Assembly (NCBI GenBank): GCA_030704795.1
Contig: JAUYCZ010000021.1
Coordinates: 1-37,556 of the forward strand
Direction of reading: 5' to 3'
DNA length: 37,556 nucleotides
DNA from: a bacterium
Lineage (GTDB): Bacteria; Patescibacteriota; Minisyncoccia; Minisyncoccales; GWA2-46-15
Every line of letters starts with the position of its first letter. Within the stretch, counting starts at the first letter, position 1. Of this stretch, positions 27,976 through 37,556 are shown one piece after another. The position numbers and the translations under genes were made by a program. Under the pieces are notes generated by a model. It did not search any database, was not told where the DNA came from, and was given only the letters and a program-made list of their open reading frames with translations.

Positions 27976-29178
27976 TCAAGACAAGAGCTTTTTCCTTCTC
28001 AAGTAAAAGTGGTATCTTCGGGCAAAGCGGTGGGCCTCGTCTCTCAGCTGCAAAATGAGGTTAAAGACAGGCCGGGGCAGGCTTTTGAGTAGAAGCGGTT
28101 TTTTTCTGTTTTCTAAAAATAACTCATTGTGTCGTTTCGCTAAGGCTAAAACGCTGATTGACAGACGCTGATTTAAAACGAAGATGGCGGCGTTGAGTTG
28201 AGCTTTTCCGCCGTCAATCAAGATTAGGTCAGGGTATTGCCATTCAGGGTGGTTAAATCTTCGTTGGAGAATTTCTTTAATCATCGCTACGTCGTTTGGT
28301 TTACCAGAGGTTTTTATCTTAAACTTCCGGTATTGATTCCTATCGGGCAGGCCCTTGGTAAAAACAACCATCGATCCCGTGGCTTGCTGGCCCTGGAGAT
28401 TGGAAATGTCATAGGCTTCCAGGCGAAGGATGGGTTTTTTCATCTTGAGGATTCTCTGCAATTCTTCTGAGCCGGAGAGATTTTGACGATGGGCAAAAAT
28501 CTTTTCTAGGGCCCGGATCTGATCTCGCTCCCTGGCGGCTTTTTCAAAATTTTGGATTTTGGCCGCCGCCATCATTTCTTTTTTAAGATTTTTAAGGAGC
28601 TTAGCTCCTTTGCCCCGGAGGATCGTTTTTAAGTTTTTAATATTTCTGCGGTATTCTTTTGAATTAGGGTTTGGTCCCGGGCAAAGACCGAGATGGCAAT
28701 CCGGACAGAGATTTTTGGGATGAGTCTTTTTGGCGTAGTGAGGAAAGACTTGACGCAAGAGCCTCAGGGTGATTTTAAGGGCTCGGCTGTCAACAAAAGG
28801 TCCCAGATAATCCACCTCCGGCTTGGTTTGGTGGGTCAGGAGAACTCGAGGCAGTTTTTCTCTGGTTAAGCCGACAAAAAAATAGTTCTTGTCGTCTTTC
28901 CAAACAACGTTGTATTTCGGCTGGTATTTTTTAATGAGGCTGGCTTCGAGGATCAAGGCTTCGATTTCTGAAGCGGTGGATTTAGAACCAACTCTTTTAA
29001 CCTGGCCAATGAAGAAACCGTCTCGCCAATTTCGTTGCTGAAAGTGGCTTTTAACTCTCTCTCTGAGGTTGAGAGCTTTGCCGATATAGAGGGGGCGAGA
29101 CTTTTTGTCGTCAAAGCGATAAACGCCGGGCCCCAGCGGCAGATCCCCGACCCTCTTTTTGGGTAAGAAGGAAAACAT
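27976..29178 (-). CDS. uvrC: Short UvrC-like excinuclease subunit (GIY-YIG, UVR, RNase H-like) lacking a C-terminal HhH region
   Basis: GPGVYRFDDKKSRPLYIGKALNLRERVKSHF; NFEKAARERDQIRALEKI; LEAYDISNLQGQQATGSMVVF; ILIDGGKAQLNAA; LRDEAHRFARRYHFYLRRKK then stop at 400 aa. Confidence 0.9.
   Translation of the reverse strand: MFSFLPKKRVGDLPLGPGVYRFDDKKSRPLYIGKALNLRERVKSHFQQRNWRDGFFIGQVKRVGSKSTASEIEALILEASLIKKYQPKYNVVWKDDKNYFFVGLTREKLPRVLLTHQTKPEVDYLGPFVDSRALKITLRLLRQVFPHYAKKTHPKNLCPDCHLGLCPGPNPNSKEYRRNIKNLKTILRGKGAKLLKNLKKEMMAAAKIQNFEKAARERDQIRALEKIFAHRQNLSGSEELQRILKMKKPILRLEAYDISNLQGQQATGSMVVFTKGLPDRNQYRKFKIKTSGKPNDVAMIKEILQRRFNHPEWQYPDLILIDGGKAQLNAAIFVLNQRLSISVLALAKRHNELFLENRKKPLLLKSLPRPVFNLILQLRDEAHRFARRYHFYLRRKKLLS
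28594..28610. repeat. 17-nt palindrome AAGGAGC-TTA-GCTCCTT inside uvrC
   Basis: Same core as the palindrome at 37450-37466. Confidence 0.7.
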
Positions 29179-29181
29179 GTT

Positions 29182-30222
29182 TCACTCTACCAGTTCGGGC
29201 TGGAAAAATTCATTCATTTTTATTTCTTTGGTGATGACTTTTTTTATCTTTTTGTTCTCAATAGTAATTTCTACAATTTCTCCTTGTGTCGTTTCTTTTG
29301 AGAAGCCCTGATCAAAGACGAAATTGCCCAGGCCGTAGAAAATGTAGCCCGAACGATATTCTTCTGATTCTTGGATGACGTGACTGTGATGATTAACGAC
29401 GATGTCGGCGCCGGCGTCAATGAAAGCCCGCGAAAAAGTGGTCTGAGAAAGAGTCGGTTCTCTGGTATATTCCTGGCCGGCGTGAAGAGAGACAATGACG
29501 ACGTCGGCCAGCTCCCGGGCCAGGGTCAGGTCGGCTTTAATTCTTTCGAGATTGTTTTCCGAAACTCGGGCAATACCGATGTCCTCGCCTTGGGCCTGCC
29601 AAGCAGAGGGGGCTTGGTCGGTGTAGGCAAAAAAAGCTATCCTAGTCCCTTTGGTGGTTTTAATAGCGGGGGCAAAGGCCTGGGCTTCTTGCCCCGCTCC
29701 GATCGGAGCCAGGCCGGCGTCAATCAAGCGATCCAGGCTGTCTTTAAGGGCGGCTTGAGTGTAATCCAGGGCGTGATTATTAGCCAGGGAAAGAACGTCA
29801 AAACCGGCAAACTTTAAACCCTCAATCGCTTTGGGGTCGGCGCGGAAGGAATAAATACTGCCCACTTTCGTGCCCCGGTCAGAAATCTGGCTTTCCAGGT
29901 TGCCGAAGACCAGGTCCGCCTTTTTCATTTCGTCCACCATCTTTAAAAAAGGAAATTTAAAATCACCCTGACCCTCCTTTTCAATCATATATTTAACCCC
30001 GCGGTCGAGCATGATGTCGCCGGCTAAAAAGAGTTTGACTGATTTTTCCGCCGGGCTTGGTTCGGGAACCGTAGTCTTAATCTCAATGGTCATTGTCCTT
30101 AAGAAGAAAAAAGTCAGAGCCAGAACCAAGACGCTCAAGGAAACACCCGAAACTATTTTAAGAACCTTGCCTCCGGCAAGAACCTTGTTTTTCGCTCTGC
30201 TCAAAATTATCAATTTGGTCAT
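29182..30222 (-). CDS. CapA-like (PGA_cap) metallophosphoesterase-family membrane-anchored protein
   Basis: LFLAGDIMLDRGV, DLVFGNLESQISDRG, LANNHALDYTQ, VVNHHSHVIQ, YGLGNFVFD; N-terminal TM segment. Confidence 0.92.
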   Translation of the reverse strand: MTKLIILSRAKNKVLAGGKVLKIVSGVSLSVLVLALTFFFLRTMTIEIKTTVPEPSPAEKSVKLFLAGDIMLDRGVKYMIEKEGQGDFKFPFLKMVDEMKKADLVFGNLESQISDRGTKVGSIYSFRADPKAIEGLKFAGFDVLSLANNHALDYTQAALKDSLDRLIDAGLAPIGAGQEAQAFAPAIKTTKGTRIAFFAYTDQAPSAWQAQGEDIGIARVSENNLERIKADLTLARELADVVIVSLHAGQEYTREPTLSQTTFSRAFIDAGADIVVNHHSHVIQESEEYRSGYIFYGLGNFVFDQGFSKETTQGEIVEITIENKKIKKVITKEIKMNEFFQPELVE

Positions 30223-30247
30223 GGTTCTTCTTTGATATTACCAGAGA

Positions 30248-30276
30248 TTGAAATCTTTCTGAAATTATGCTAGCAT
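30248..30276 (+). promoter_or_regulatory. Candidate uvrA promoter
   Basis: TTGAAA, 17 nt ending in TGC (extended -10), TAGCAT. Confidence 0.5.
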
Positions 30277-30290
30277 ACTTGATTGCCATG

Positions 30291-30439
30291 CCCCGTAGGA
30301 AATCCTGGGGGTTTTCGTTGAATGGCAAGAGAGTAAAATATTTTCATCTAAAACCCCTTGATAGCTTCTAAACAATAGCTTGATGGTAATTTTTAAAAAT
30401 AATAAAATAATCACGGAAAATATTTAATTTCCTACGGGG
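30291..30439. repeat. Long-range inverted-repeat element E2 (CCCCGTAGGAAAT ... ATTTCCTACGGGG)
   Basis: 13-nt perfect arms 30291-30303 and 30427-30439; the right arm ends one base before the uvrA ATG. Confidence 0.75.
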
Positions 30440-33253
30440 ATGTCGGAAAATTATATTAAAATCCGGGGAGCGAGAGTCCATAACTTACAGAATATCGACG
30501 TTGATATTCCCAAAAACAAATTGGTCGTCATCACCGGTTTATCCGGCTCGGGGAAATCTTCTTTAGCCTTTGACACTCTTTATGCCGAAGGTCAAAGAAG
30601 ATATCTCGAAAGTCTTTCGGCTTACGCCCGGCAGTTTTTGGGCGTCATGCAGAAACCGGACGCGGACAAGATCGAGGGCATTTCTCCTTCCATCGCCATT
30701 GATCAGAGAAAAGCCAGTCACAATCCCCGGTCCACCGTCGGCACGATCACCGAAATCCATGATTATTTAAGGCTTCTCTTTGCCCGCGTAGGCTTGCCGC
30801 ACTGTCCCCAATGCGGCCGATTGGTCAGTCGCCAGACGATTGACCAGATTGCCTCACAGATCCGGCAGCTGCCTTCCCAGAGCGAAATCATTATTCTGGG
30901 ACCGGTCATCCGGGGCAAAAAAGGAGAACACCTCGGGGTCTTAGAGGAAATCAAGAAGGCGGGTTTCCTGCGCGTCCGGATTGACGGCATTGTTTTTCGC
31001 ATTGAAGAGGCTTTGGAGAAAACTTTGGACCGGCAGAAAAAACATCATCTCGAAGTCGTCATTGACCGCCTGGTCATTGATAAAGAGTTGGATAAATCGA
31101 GATTGGTTGACTCCTTGGAAACGGCCCTAAAACTGGGCAAAGGCATCGTGATGGTGAACGATTTGATCTTTTCGGAACATTTCGCCTGCGAAGAGTGCGG
31201 CATTTCTTTGCCCGAATTAGAGCCACGTCTCTTTTCTTTTAACTCGCCCTACGGGGCGTGTCCGGCTTGCCAAGGGTTGGGGCGGAAACTGGAAGTTGAC
31301 CCGAAATTAGTCCTGCCTAACCCGAATCTGACTTTGGGCGAAGGCGCCATTTTTCCCTGGGCTCATGCTTCGCACAAGACGGGCCGCCAGGGATTCTTTT
31401 GGTTTAGGTTGCAGAACCTTTCCGAGAAATACCAGATTCCTCTGGATGTGCCGGTCAAAGAACTTTCTGAAAACGATCTCCAGCAGATTCTTTACGGGGA
31501 CAGCCAGATCGAAGGCGTTATTCCCTGGCTGGGGAGAAGATACCACGAGACGGATTCAGATTACGCCCGGGCCGAAATTGAACAGTACATGGTGGAAAGA
31601 ATCTGTGAGGCGTGCCGCGGCCAAAGATTAAAACCCGAGGCCTTGGCCGTGACGGTGGCGAAAAAGTCTCTGGCGGATCTGGCGGAGATGCCCATTATTC
31701 AATTGCAGAAATTCTTTAAAGATCTGGGCGCTTCGACCAAGCCCGCCTCAAGACTCAAGGTGAGTGAGTTGAGAATTGCCCAGCCAATTATTAAAGAAAT
31801 TCTCAGCCGGCTGCAGTTTTTAATTGACGTGGGGCTGGATTACCTTTCTTTGAACCGTCAGGCTTCGACCTTGGCCGGGGGAGAGGAGCAGCGCATTCGC
31901 CTGGCCACTCAGCTGGGTTCTCAGTTGACCGGTGTTTTGTACATCCTGGACGAACCCTCGGTGGGCTTGCATTCCCGGGATCAGGGCCGGTTGATTGAAA
32001 GCCTCAAAAAATTGCGCGACCTGGGCAATAGCGTCATCGTCGTTGAGCACGATGCCCAGACGATTCGGGCCTCAGACTGGGTCATTGATATTGGCCCGGG
32101 CGCGGGCAAACACGGCGGCCGGGTTGTTTTTACGGGTACGCCCCGGCAGTTATTAAAAGCGCCGACCTTAACCGGAGATTATTTAGCCGGACGAAGAAAG
32201 GTTGAGGTCGGGAGTAAGGTTAAGGCTTTAGATAAGCAAAACTATTTGACGATAAAGGCTGCCCAAGAACACAATCTGAAAAAGATTGATGTTCAGATTC
32301 CTTTGGGCCGGTTCGTCTGCGTCACGGGCGTTTCCGGTTCGGGCAAATCTTCTTTGGTCAATGATGTTTTGGCCAAAGCCTGCTTGAAGAAGTTTTACCG
32401 GGCCAAAGAAGAGCCGGGCCGGCACGAAACCATTTTGGGTTCGGAGAATCTGAATAAGGTCGTTTTGGTTGATCAATTGCCGATTGGCCGGACGCCCCGG
32501 TCAAACCCGGCCACTTATACCGGCGCCTTTGCCTATATCCGTGACCTCTTTACCAAGACGCGCGAGGCCAGAGTGAGGGGTTATCGGCCCGGCCGTTTCA
32601 GCTTCAACGTCAAGGGCGGCCGCTGCGAAGCCTGCGAGGGCCAGGGCGAAATCAAGATTGAAATGTATTTTCTGCCCGATCTCTATCAGGAATGCCAGGA
32701 ATGCCACGGCCAGAGATTCAACCAGGAAACTTTGTCGATTGAATACACGCCCATAGGCCAGGCCAAGGGCAAAAACATTGCCCAGGTTTTGGAGATGACG
32801 ATCGAAGAAACCCTGCCGTTTTTTAAAAACATTCCGGGGCTTTGGCAAAAACTTCAGACCTTAAATGACGTTGGCCTGAGCTATCTCGAACTGGGACAAC
32901 CGGCTATTTCCCTATCCGGGGGAGAAGCCCAGCGCGTCAAGTTAGCCACGGAACTCTCTCGGCGAGACACGGGTAAAACCCTTTACATCCTCGACGAACC
33001 CACCACCGGCCTGCATTTTGAAGATGTCCGGAAACTGGTTGAAGTTTTGCGCCGCTTGGTGGATAAAGGGAACACCGTTCTGGTCGTCGAACACAATTTA
33101 GAATTAATTAAAAACTCAGACTGGATTATTGATCTGGGTCCGGAAGGCGGAGAAAAGGGCGGCCGAATTGTTGCTCAAGGCCCGCCCCAGGAAATCTCCA
33201 AGAGCAAAACCGGCTATACCGGTCGGTATCTCAAATTGTCGCTGGCAAAGTAA
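30440..33253 (+). CDS. uvrA: Excinuclease ABC subunit A
   Basis: [63 protein letters not shown]; two ABC modules; [31 protein letters not shown]. Confidence 0.98.
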   Translation: MSENYIKIRGARVHNLQNIDVDIPKNKLVVITGLSGSGKSSLAFDTLYAEGQRRYLESLSAYARQFLGVMQKPDADKIEGISPSIAIDQRKASHNPRSTVGTITEIHDYLRLLFARVGLPHCPQCGRLVSRQTIDQIASQIRQLPSQSEIIILGPVIRGKKGEHLGVLEEIKKAGFLRVRIDGIVFRIEEALEKTLDRQKKHHLEVVIDRLVIDKELDKSRLVDSLETALKLGKGIVMVNDLIFSEHFACEECGISLPELEPRLFSFNSPYGACPACQGLGRKLEVDPKLVLPNPNLTLGEGAIFPWAHASHKTGRQGFFWFRLQNLSEKYQIPLDVPVKELSENDLQQILYGDSQIEGVIPWLGRRYHETDSDYARAEIEQYMVERICEACRGQRLKPEALAVTVAKKSLADLAEMPIIQLQKFFKDLGASTKPASRLKVSELRIAQPIIKEILSRLQFLIDVGLDYLSLNRQASTLAGGEEQRIRLATQLGSQLTGVLYILDEPSVGLHSRDQGRLIESLKKLRDLGNSVIVVEHDAQTIRASDWVIDIGPGAGKHGGRVVFTGTPRQLLKAPTLTGDYLAGRRKVEVGSKVKALDKQNYLTIKAAQEHNLKKIDVQIPLGRFVCVTGVSGSGKSSLVNDVLAKACLKKFYRAKEEPGRHETILGSENLNKVVLVDQLPIGRTPRSNPATYTGAFAYIRDLFTKTREARVRGYRPGRFSFNVKGGRCEACEGQGEIKIEMYFLPDLYQECQECHGQRFNQETLSIEYTPIGQAKGKNIAQVLEMTIEETLPFFKNIPGLWQKLQTLNDVGLSYLELGQPAISLSGGEAQRVKLATELSRRDTGKTLYILDEPTTGLHFEDVRKLVEVLRRLVDKGNTVLVVEHNLELIKNSDWIIDLGPEGGEKGGRIVAQGPPQEISKSKTGYTGRYLKLSLAK

Positions 33254-33277
33254 TTGGCCCCTTGCCCCGTACAGGGC

Positions 33278-33306
33278 TTGACAGAGAGCCAGGGCTTGCC
33301 TAGAAT
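33278..33306 (+). promoter_or_regulatory. groESL promoter
   Basis: TTGACA (33278-33283), exactly 17 nt, TAGAAT (33301-33306). Confidence 0.75.
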
Positions 33307-33319
33307 CTAAATGACTCCA

Positions 33320-33346
33320 TTAGCAGTCAATCCGTTTAATTGCTAA
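33320..33346. promoter_or_regulatory. CIRCE-like HrcA operator
   Basis: TTAGCAGTC-N9-AATTGCTAA compared with consensus TTAGCACTC-N9-GAGTGCTAA: 15/18 arm positions with the canonical 9-nt spacer, just downstream of the groES -10. Confidence 0.75.
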
Positions 33347-33357
33347 CCACACATATT

Positions 33358-35318
<1,961 letters not shown>

Positions 35319-35347
35319 AAGCAATAAATAATAAGCAATAGCTGGGG

Positions 35348-35374
35348 AGCGGCGGAGAACAGTTCTCCGCCGCT
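35348..35374. terminator. Strong hairpin downstream of groEL, possible terminator or processing site
   Basis: AGCGGCGGAGAAC-A-GTTCTCCGCCGCT perfect palindrome, but followed by TCGATTTG rather than a clean U tract. Confidence 0.5.
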
Positions 35375-35420
35375 TCGATTTGCCAAGCCGGCAGTTTTTG
35401 CTAGAATAAAGAAACTTTAG

Positions 35421-35467
35421 CCTCGCTAGGGCGAGGTAAGCAAATCTTAGCCCCGCTACTAGCGGGG
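35421..35467. repeat. Tandem hairpins with common flanks TTAG...TAAG
   Basis: CCTCGC-TAGG-GCGAGG (35421-35436) and CCCCGC-TACTA-GCGGGG (35451-35467), 30-nt period. Confidence 0.75.
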
Positions 35468-35527
35468 TAAGAAAAGTCGATTTAAAAATATTAATTAATT
35501 ATTTGGGTATACCAAATAATCAAGAAA

Positions 35528-36082
35528 ATGAATATTTTTTATGTTATTTTGGGGGTTCCGCTTATTATTGTCGGTTGGTTGGTTTTAACCTATAACCGCC
35601 TGGTGGCTTTAAGACAGCGAGCCAAAGAAGCCTGGTCCGACATTGAGGTTCAGCTGAAGAGAAGATATGACCTGATCCCCAACTTGGTCCAGACGGTCAA
35701 GGGCTACGCGGCCCACGAAGCCGGCGTCTTTGAAAGAGTGACTCAGGCCCGAACTCAGGCCATGGGCGCGAAAACTATGGCTGAACACGCCCAAACCGAG
35801 AACATGCTGTCTGAGACTCTGAAGAGTCTTTTTGCCGTCGCCGAAGCCTATCCCCAATTACAGGCGGCCCAGAATTTCTTGGCCTTGCAGAATGAGCTGA
35901 CCGATACCGAAGACAAAATTCAGGCGGCTCGCCGGTTCTATAACGCCAATGTCCGTGATCTAAGCATCGCCGTCCAGACCTTTCCTTCGAGCCTGATCGC
36001 CCAGGCCTTCGGTTTCAAGGTACCGGAATTCTTTGAGACGGCCAATCAAGCCGAAAAAGAACCGGTCAAAGTTCAGTTTTAA
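35528..36082 (+). CDS. lemA: LemA family protein
   Basis: YNRLVALRQRAKEAWSDIEVQLKRRYDLIPNLVQTVKGYAAHEAGVFERVTQAR...AYPQLQAAQNFLALQNELTDTEDKIQAARRFYNANVRDL. Confidence 0.95.
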   Translation: MNIFYVILGVPLIIVGWLVLTYNRLVALRQRAKEAWSDIEVQLKRRYDLIPNLVQTVKGYAAHEAGVFERVTQARTQAMGAKTMAEHAQTENMLSETLKSLFAVAEAYPQLQAAQNFLALQNELTDTEDKIQAARRFYNANVRDLSIAVQTFPSSLIAQAFGFKVPEFFETANQAEKEPVKVQF

Positions 36083-36973
36083 ATGACTATTTATACTCAA
36101 GCCTCTTCCAACGTTCGTAAAACCTGGATTCTTTTGGGTTCATTTTTGGTTTTTATCATCGGCCTGGGCTGGCTCTTCAGTTACGTTCTAGATAACCAGA
36201 TCATCCTGGTTTTTGCCACGGTCTTCAGCTTGCTGACCAGCCTCGTCAGCTATTGGTATTCGGACAAGATTGTTTTGGCGATGACCCACGCCCAAGAGAT
36301 TGACCACGCTAAAAACCCCGAACTCTATCACCGGCTGGAGAACTTATGCATTGCTGCCGGCTTGCCGCAACCCAAGTTTTACATCCTGGAGGAAGCCCAG
36401 CCCAACGCCTTTGCCACCGGTCGGGATCCTCAACACGGCGTCATTGTCGTGACGCGTGGCTTACTGGAGAAGCTGGAAAAACCCGAGCTAGAAGGCGTCC
36501 TGGCCCACGAATTGTCCCACATCGGCAACCGCGACAGCCTTTTGATGACGGTCGTCGTCATCCTGGCCGGCCTGGTTTCCAATCTGTCTAGTTTCTTTTT
36601 CCGGATGAATTGGCGAGGCAGCCGCGACGACAACAACAAGGCCGGCGCCATTCTGATGGTGGTGGCTCTGGCGGCCGCCATCCTGGCTCCCTTAGCCGCG
36701 CTCTTGATTCAGCTGGCCATTTCCCGGAAGCGGGAGTTTTTGGCCGATGCCTCGGGTTCCCTTTTAACCCGTTATCCCGAAGGCCTGGCCCGGGCCCTGG
36801 CTAAGATCAGCCTGGATCCGGCGCCCCTGAAGGTGGCCAATCCCGGCACGGCCCACCTCTACATCATTAATCCTTTAAGAGGGAAGGCGGCGGCGGGCTG
36901 GCTGGCCGGTCTCTTTTCCACCCACCCGCCGATCAACGATCGCATCAAAGCTCTGCGCGAGATGAGTATTTAA
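36083..36973 (+). CDS. htpX: HtpX-like M48 membrane zinc metalloprotease
   Basis: GVLAHELSHIGNRDSLLMTVV (HExxH), REFLADASGSLLTRYPEGLARAL, THPPINDRIKAL. Confidence 0.95.
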   Translation: MTIYTQASSNVRKTWILLGSFLVFIIGLGWLFSYVLDNQIILVFATVFSLLTSLVSYWYSDKIVLAMTHAQEIDHAKNPELYHRLENLCIAAGLPQPKFYILEEAQPNAFATGRDPQHGVIVVTRGLLEKLEKPELEGVLAHELSHIGNRDSLLMTVVVILAGLVSNLSSFFFRMNWRGSRDDNNKAGAILMVVALAAAILAPLAALLIQLAISRKREFLADASGSLLTRYPEGLARALAKISLDPAPLKVANPGTAHLYIINPLRGKAAAGWLAGLFSTHPPINDRIKALREMSI

Positions 36974-36995
36974 ACCTTTAAATATCTCTAGATAT

Positions 36996-37436
36996 ATGAA
37001 ACAACCTTTAATTCGCACCATTTATCTTTATCTTTTTACTTTAATCGGACTGGTTTTAATTACTATTGGTTCAGTTAATTTGATAAACTTGGGATTAAAA
37101 AGATTTATCTTTACCAAAGCAGACCAGGAATTAAACTATAATCTCAAGCCGTCTTTTCCGATGACGATCGATGGCAGAGCAGCAACCGAGGAAGACTTTA
37201 TTTCGGCAGTAGAAAAATGCCAGGAAAAGTGCGATTTAACTTCAGAGCAAAAGCAACAGATTGCCAGCTGGCTGAAAGATTACAAAATTTGGCAGGAGCA
37301 AGAAAAACAATTTGATTATCTGGCTCAGCAAAGACAAAGAGAGTTTTCTTTGGCTTTGGCTTTGATTATTGTTGGTTTGCCGCTTTACCTTTATCACTGG
37401 TCAACCATCAAGAGAGAAACCAAAGACGAAGCCTAG
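36996..37436 (+). CDS. Uncharacterised membrane protein with N- and C-terminal TM segments (146 aa)
   Basis: Hydrophobic segments at both ends flanking a soluble helical region; no family recognised. Confidence 0.7.
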   Translation: MKQPLIRTIYLYLFTLIGLVLITIGSVNLINLGLKRFIFTKADQELNYNLKPSFPMTIDGRAATEEDFISAVEKCQEKCDLTSEQKQQIASWLKDYKIWQEQEKQFDYLAQQRQREFSLALALIIVGLPLYLYHWSTIKRETKDEA

Positions 37437-37447
37437 GCTTTCGGGAA

Positions 37448-37468
37448 TTAAGGAGCTAAGCTCCTTAA
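37448..37468. repeat. Palindrome TTAAGGAGC-TAA-GCTCCTTAA upstream of tRNA-Ser
   Basis: 9-bp perfect arms; core shared with the palindrome inside uvrC. Confidence 0.75.
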
Positions 37469-37471
37469 TAA

Positions 37472-37555
37472 GGAGGAGTCGCATAGCGGCCATTGCAACG
37501 GCTTGGAAAGCCGTGATCCGAAAGGGTCTCGTGGGTTCGAGTCCCACCTCCTCCG
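37472..37555 (+). tRNA. tRNA-Ser (anticodon GGA), at window edge
   Basis: GGAGGAG...ACGGC-TTGGAAA-GCCGT...long variable arm...GGGTTCGAGTCCC...CTCCTCCG. Confidence 0.93.
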
Positions 37556-37556
37556 C

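Noticed and set aside
31246-31257. Third copy of the CCTACGGGG element arm within uvrA
   Set aside because: It encodes the conserved [10 protein letters not shown] motif and lacks a partner arm; chance match.
33254-33277. uvrA intrinsic terminator (GCCC-CGTACA-GGGC)
   Set aside because: 4-bp stem without U tract; not convincing.
33273-33299. Direct repeat CAGGGCTTG (33273 and 33290) at the groES promoter as an operator
   Set aside because: 9-nt repeat within a GC-rich stretch overlapping the -35 and spacer; the CIRCE-like site explains regulation better.
35421-35467. Possible mini-CRISPR (two spaced palindromic repeats)
   Set aside because: Only two units, stems differ in sequence, the 14-nt gap is too short for a spacer, and no cas genes are present.

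Overview
The window looks like chromosomal DNA from a Candidate Phyla Radiation / Patescibacteria-type bacterium. That lineage is an inference from gene content and protein style; no search was run. Most of it is a housekeeping backbone: comM-yraN, two tandem O-antigen-ligase-like/TPR membrane proteins, rpoB-rpoC, ftsK-recA, the rpsF-ssb-rpsR ribosomal operon, a phosphohexomutase, trpS, RNase J, tRNA-Leu(CAG), a cupin-type glucose-6-phosphate isomerase, an oligopeptide-type solute-binding protein, secG, a PF04020-type membrane protein, a short uvrC, a capA-like gene, uvrA, groES-groEL, lemA-htpX and tRNA-Ser(GGA). The unusual content is mostly small-scale. (1) An AT-rich HNH endonuclease gene with an N-terminal 15-aa repeat array is wedged between ssb and rpsR. 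(2) A four-copy dispersed palindromic element has the form ATAGCGA...CGATATATCG-[variable hairpin]-CGCTAT; two copies bracket an orphan gene and two lie beside the HNH gene. (3) A pair of long-range inverted repeats (CCCCGTAGGAA...TTCCTACGGGG) each ends at or near a start codon (uvrA, phosphohexomutase). (4) Three hairpins share the flanks TTAGCC...GGTAA with stem covariation around groEL/lemA, and one of them sequesters the groEL ribosome-binding site. (5) A CIRCE-like operator lies downstream of a well-formed groES promoter. (6) Several short palindromes lie inside coding frames. No CRISPR array, prophage or multigene defence island was seen.
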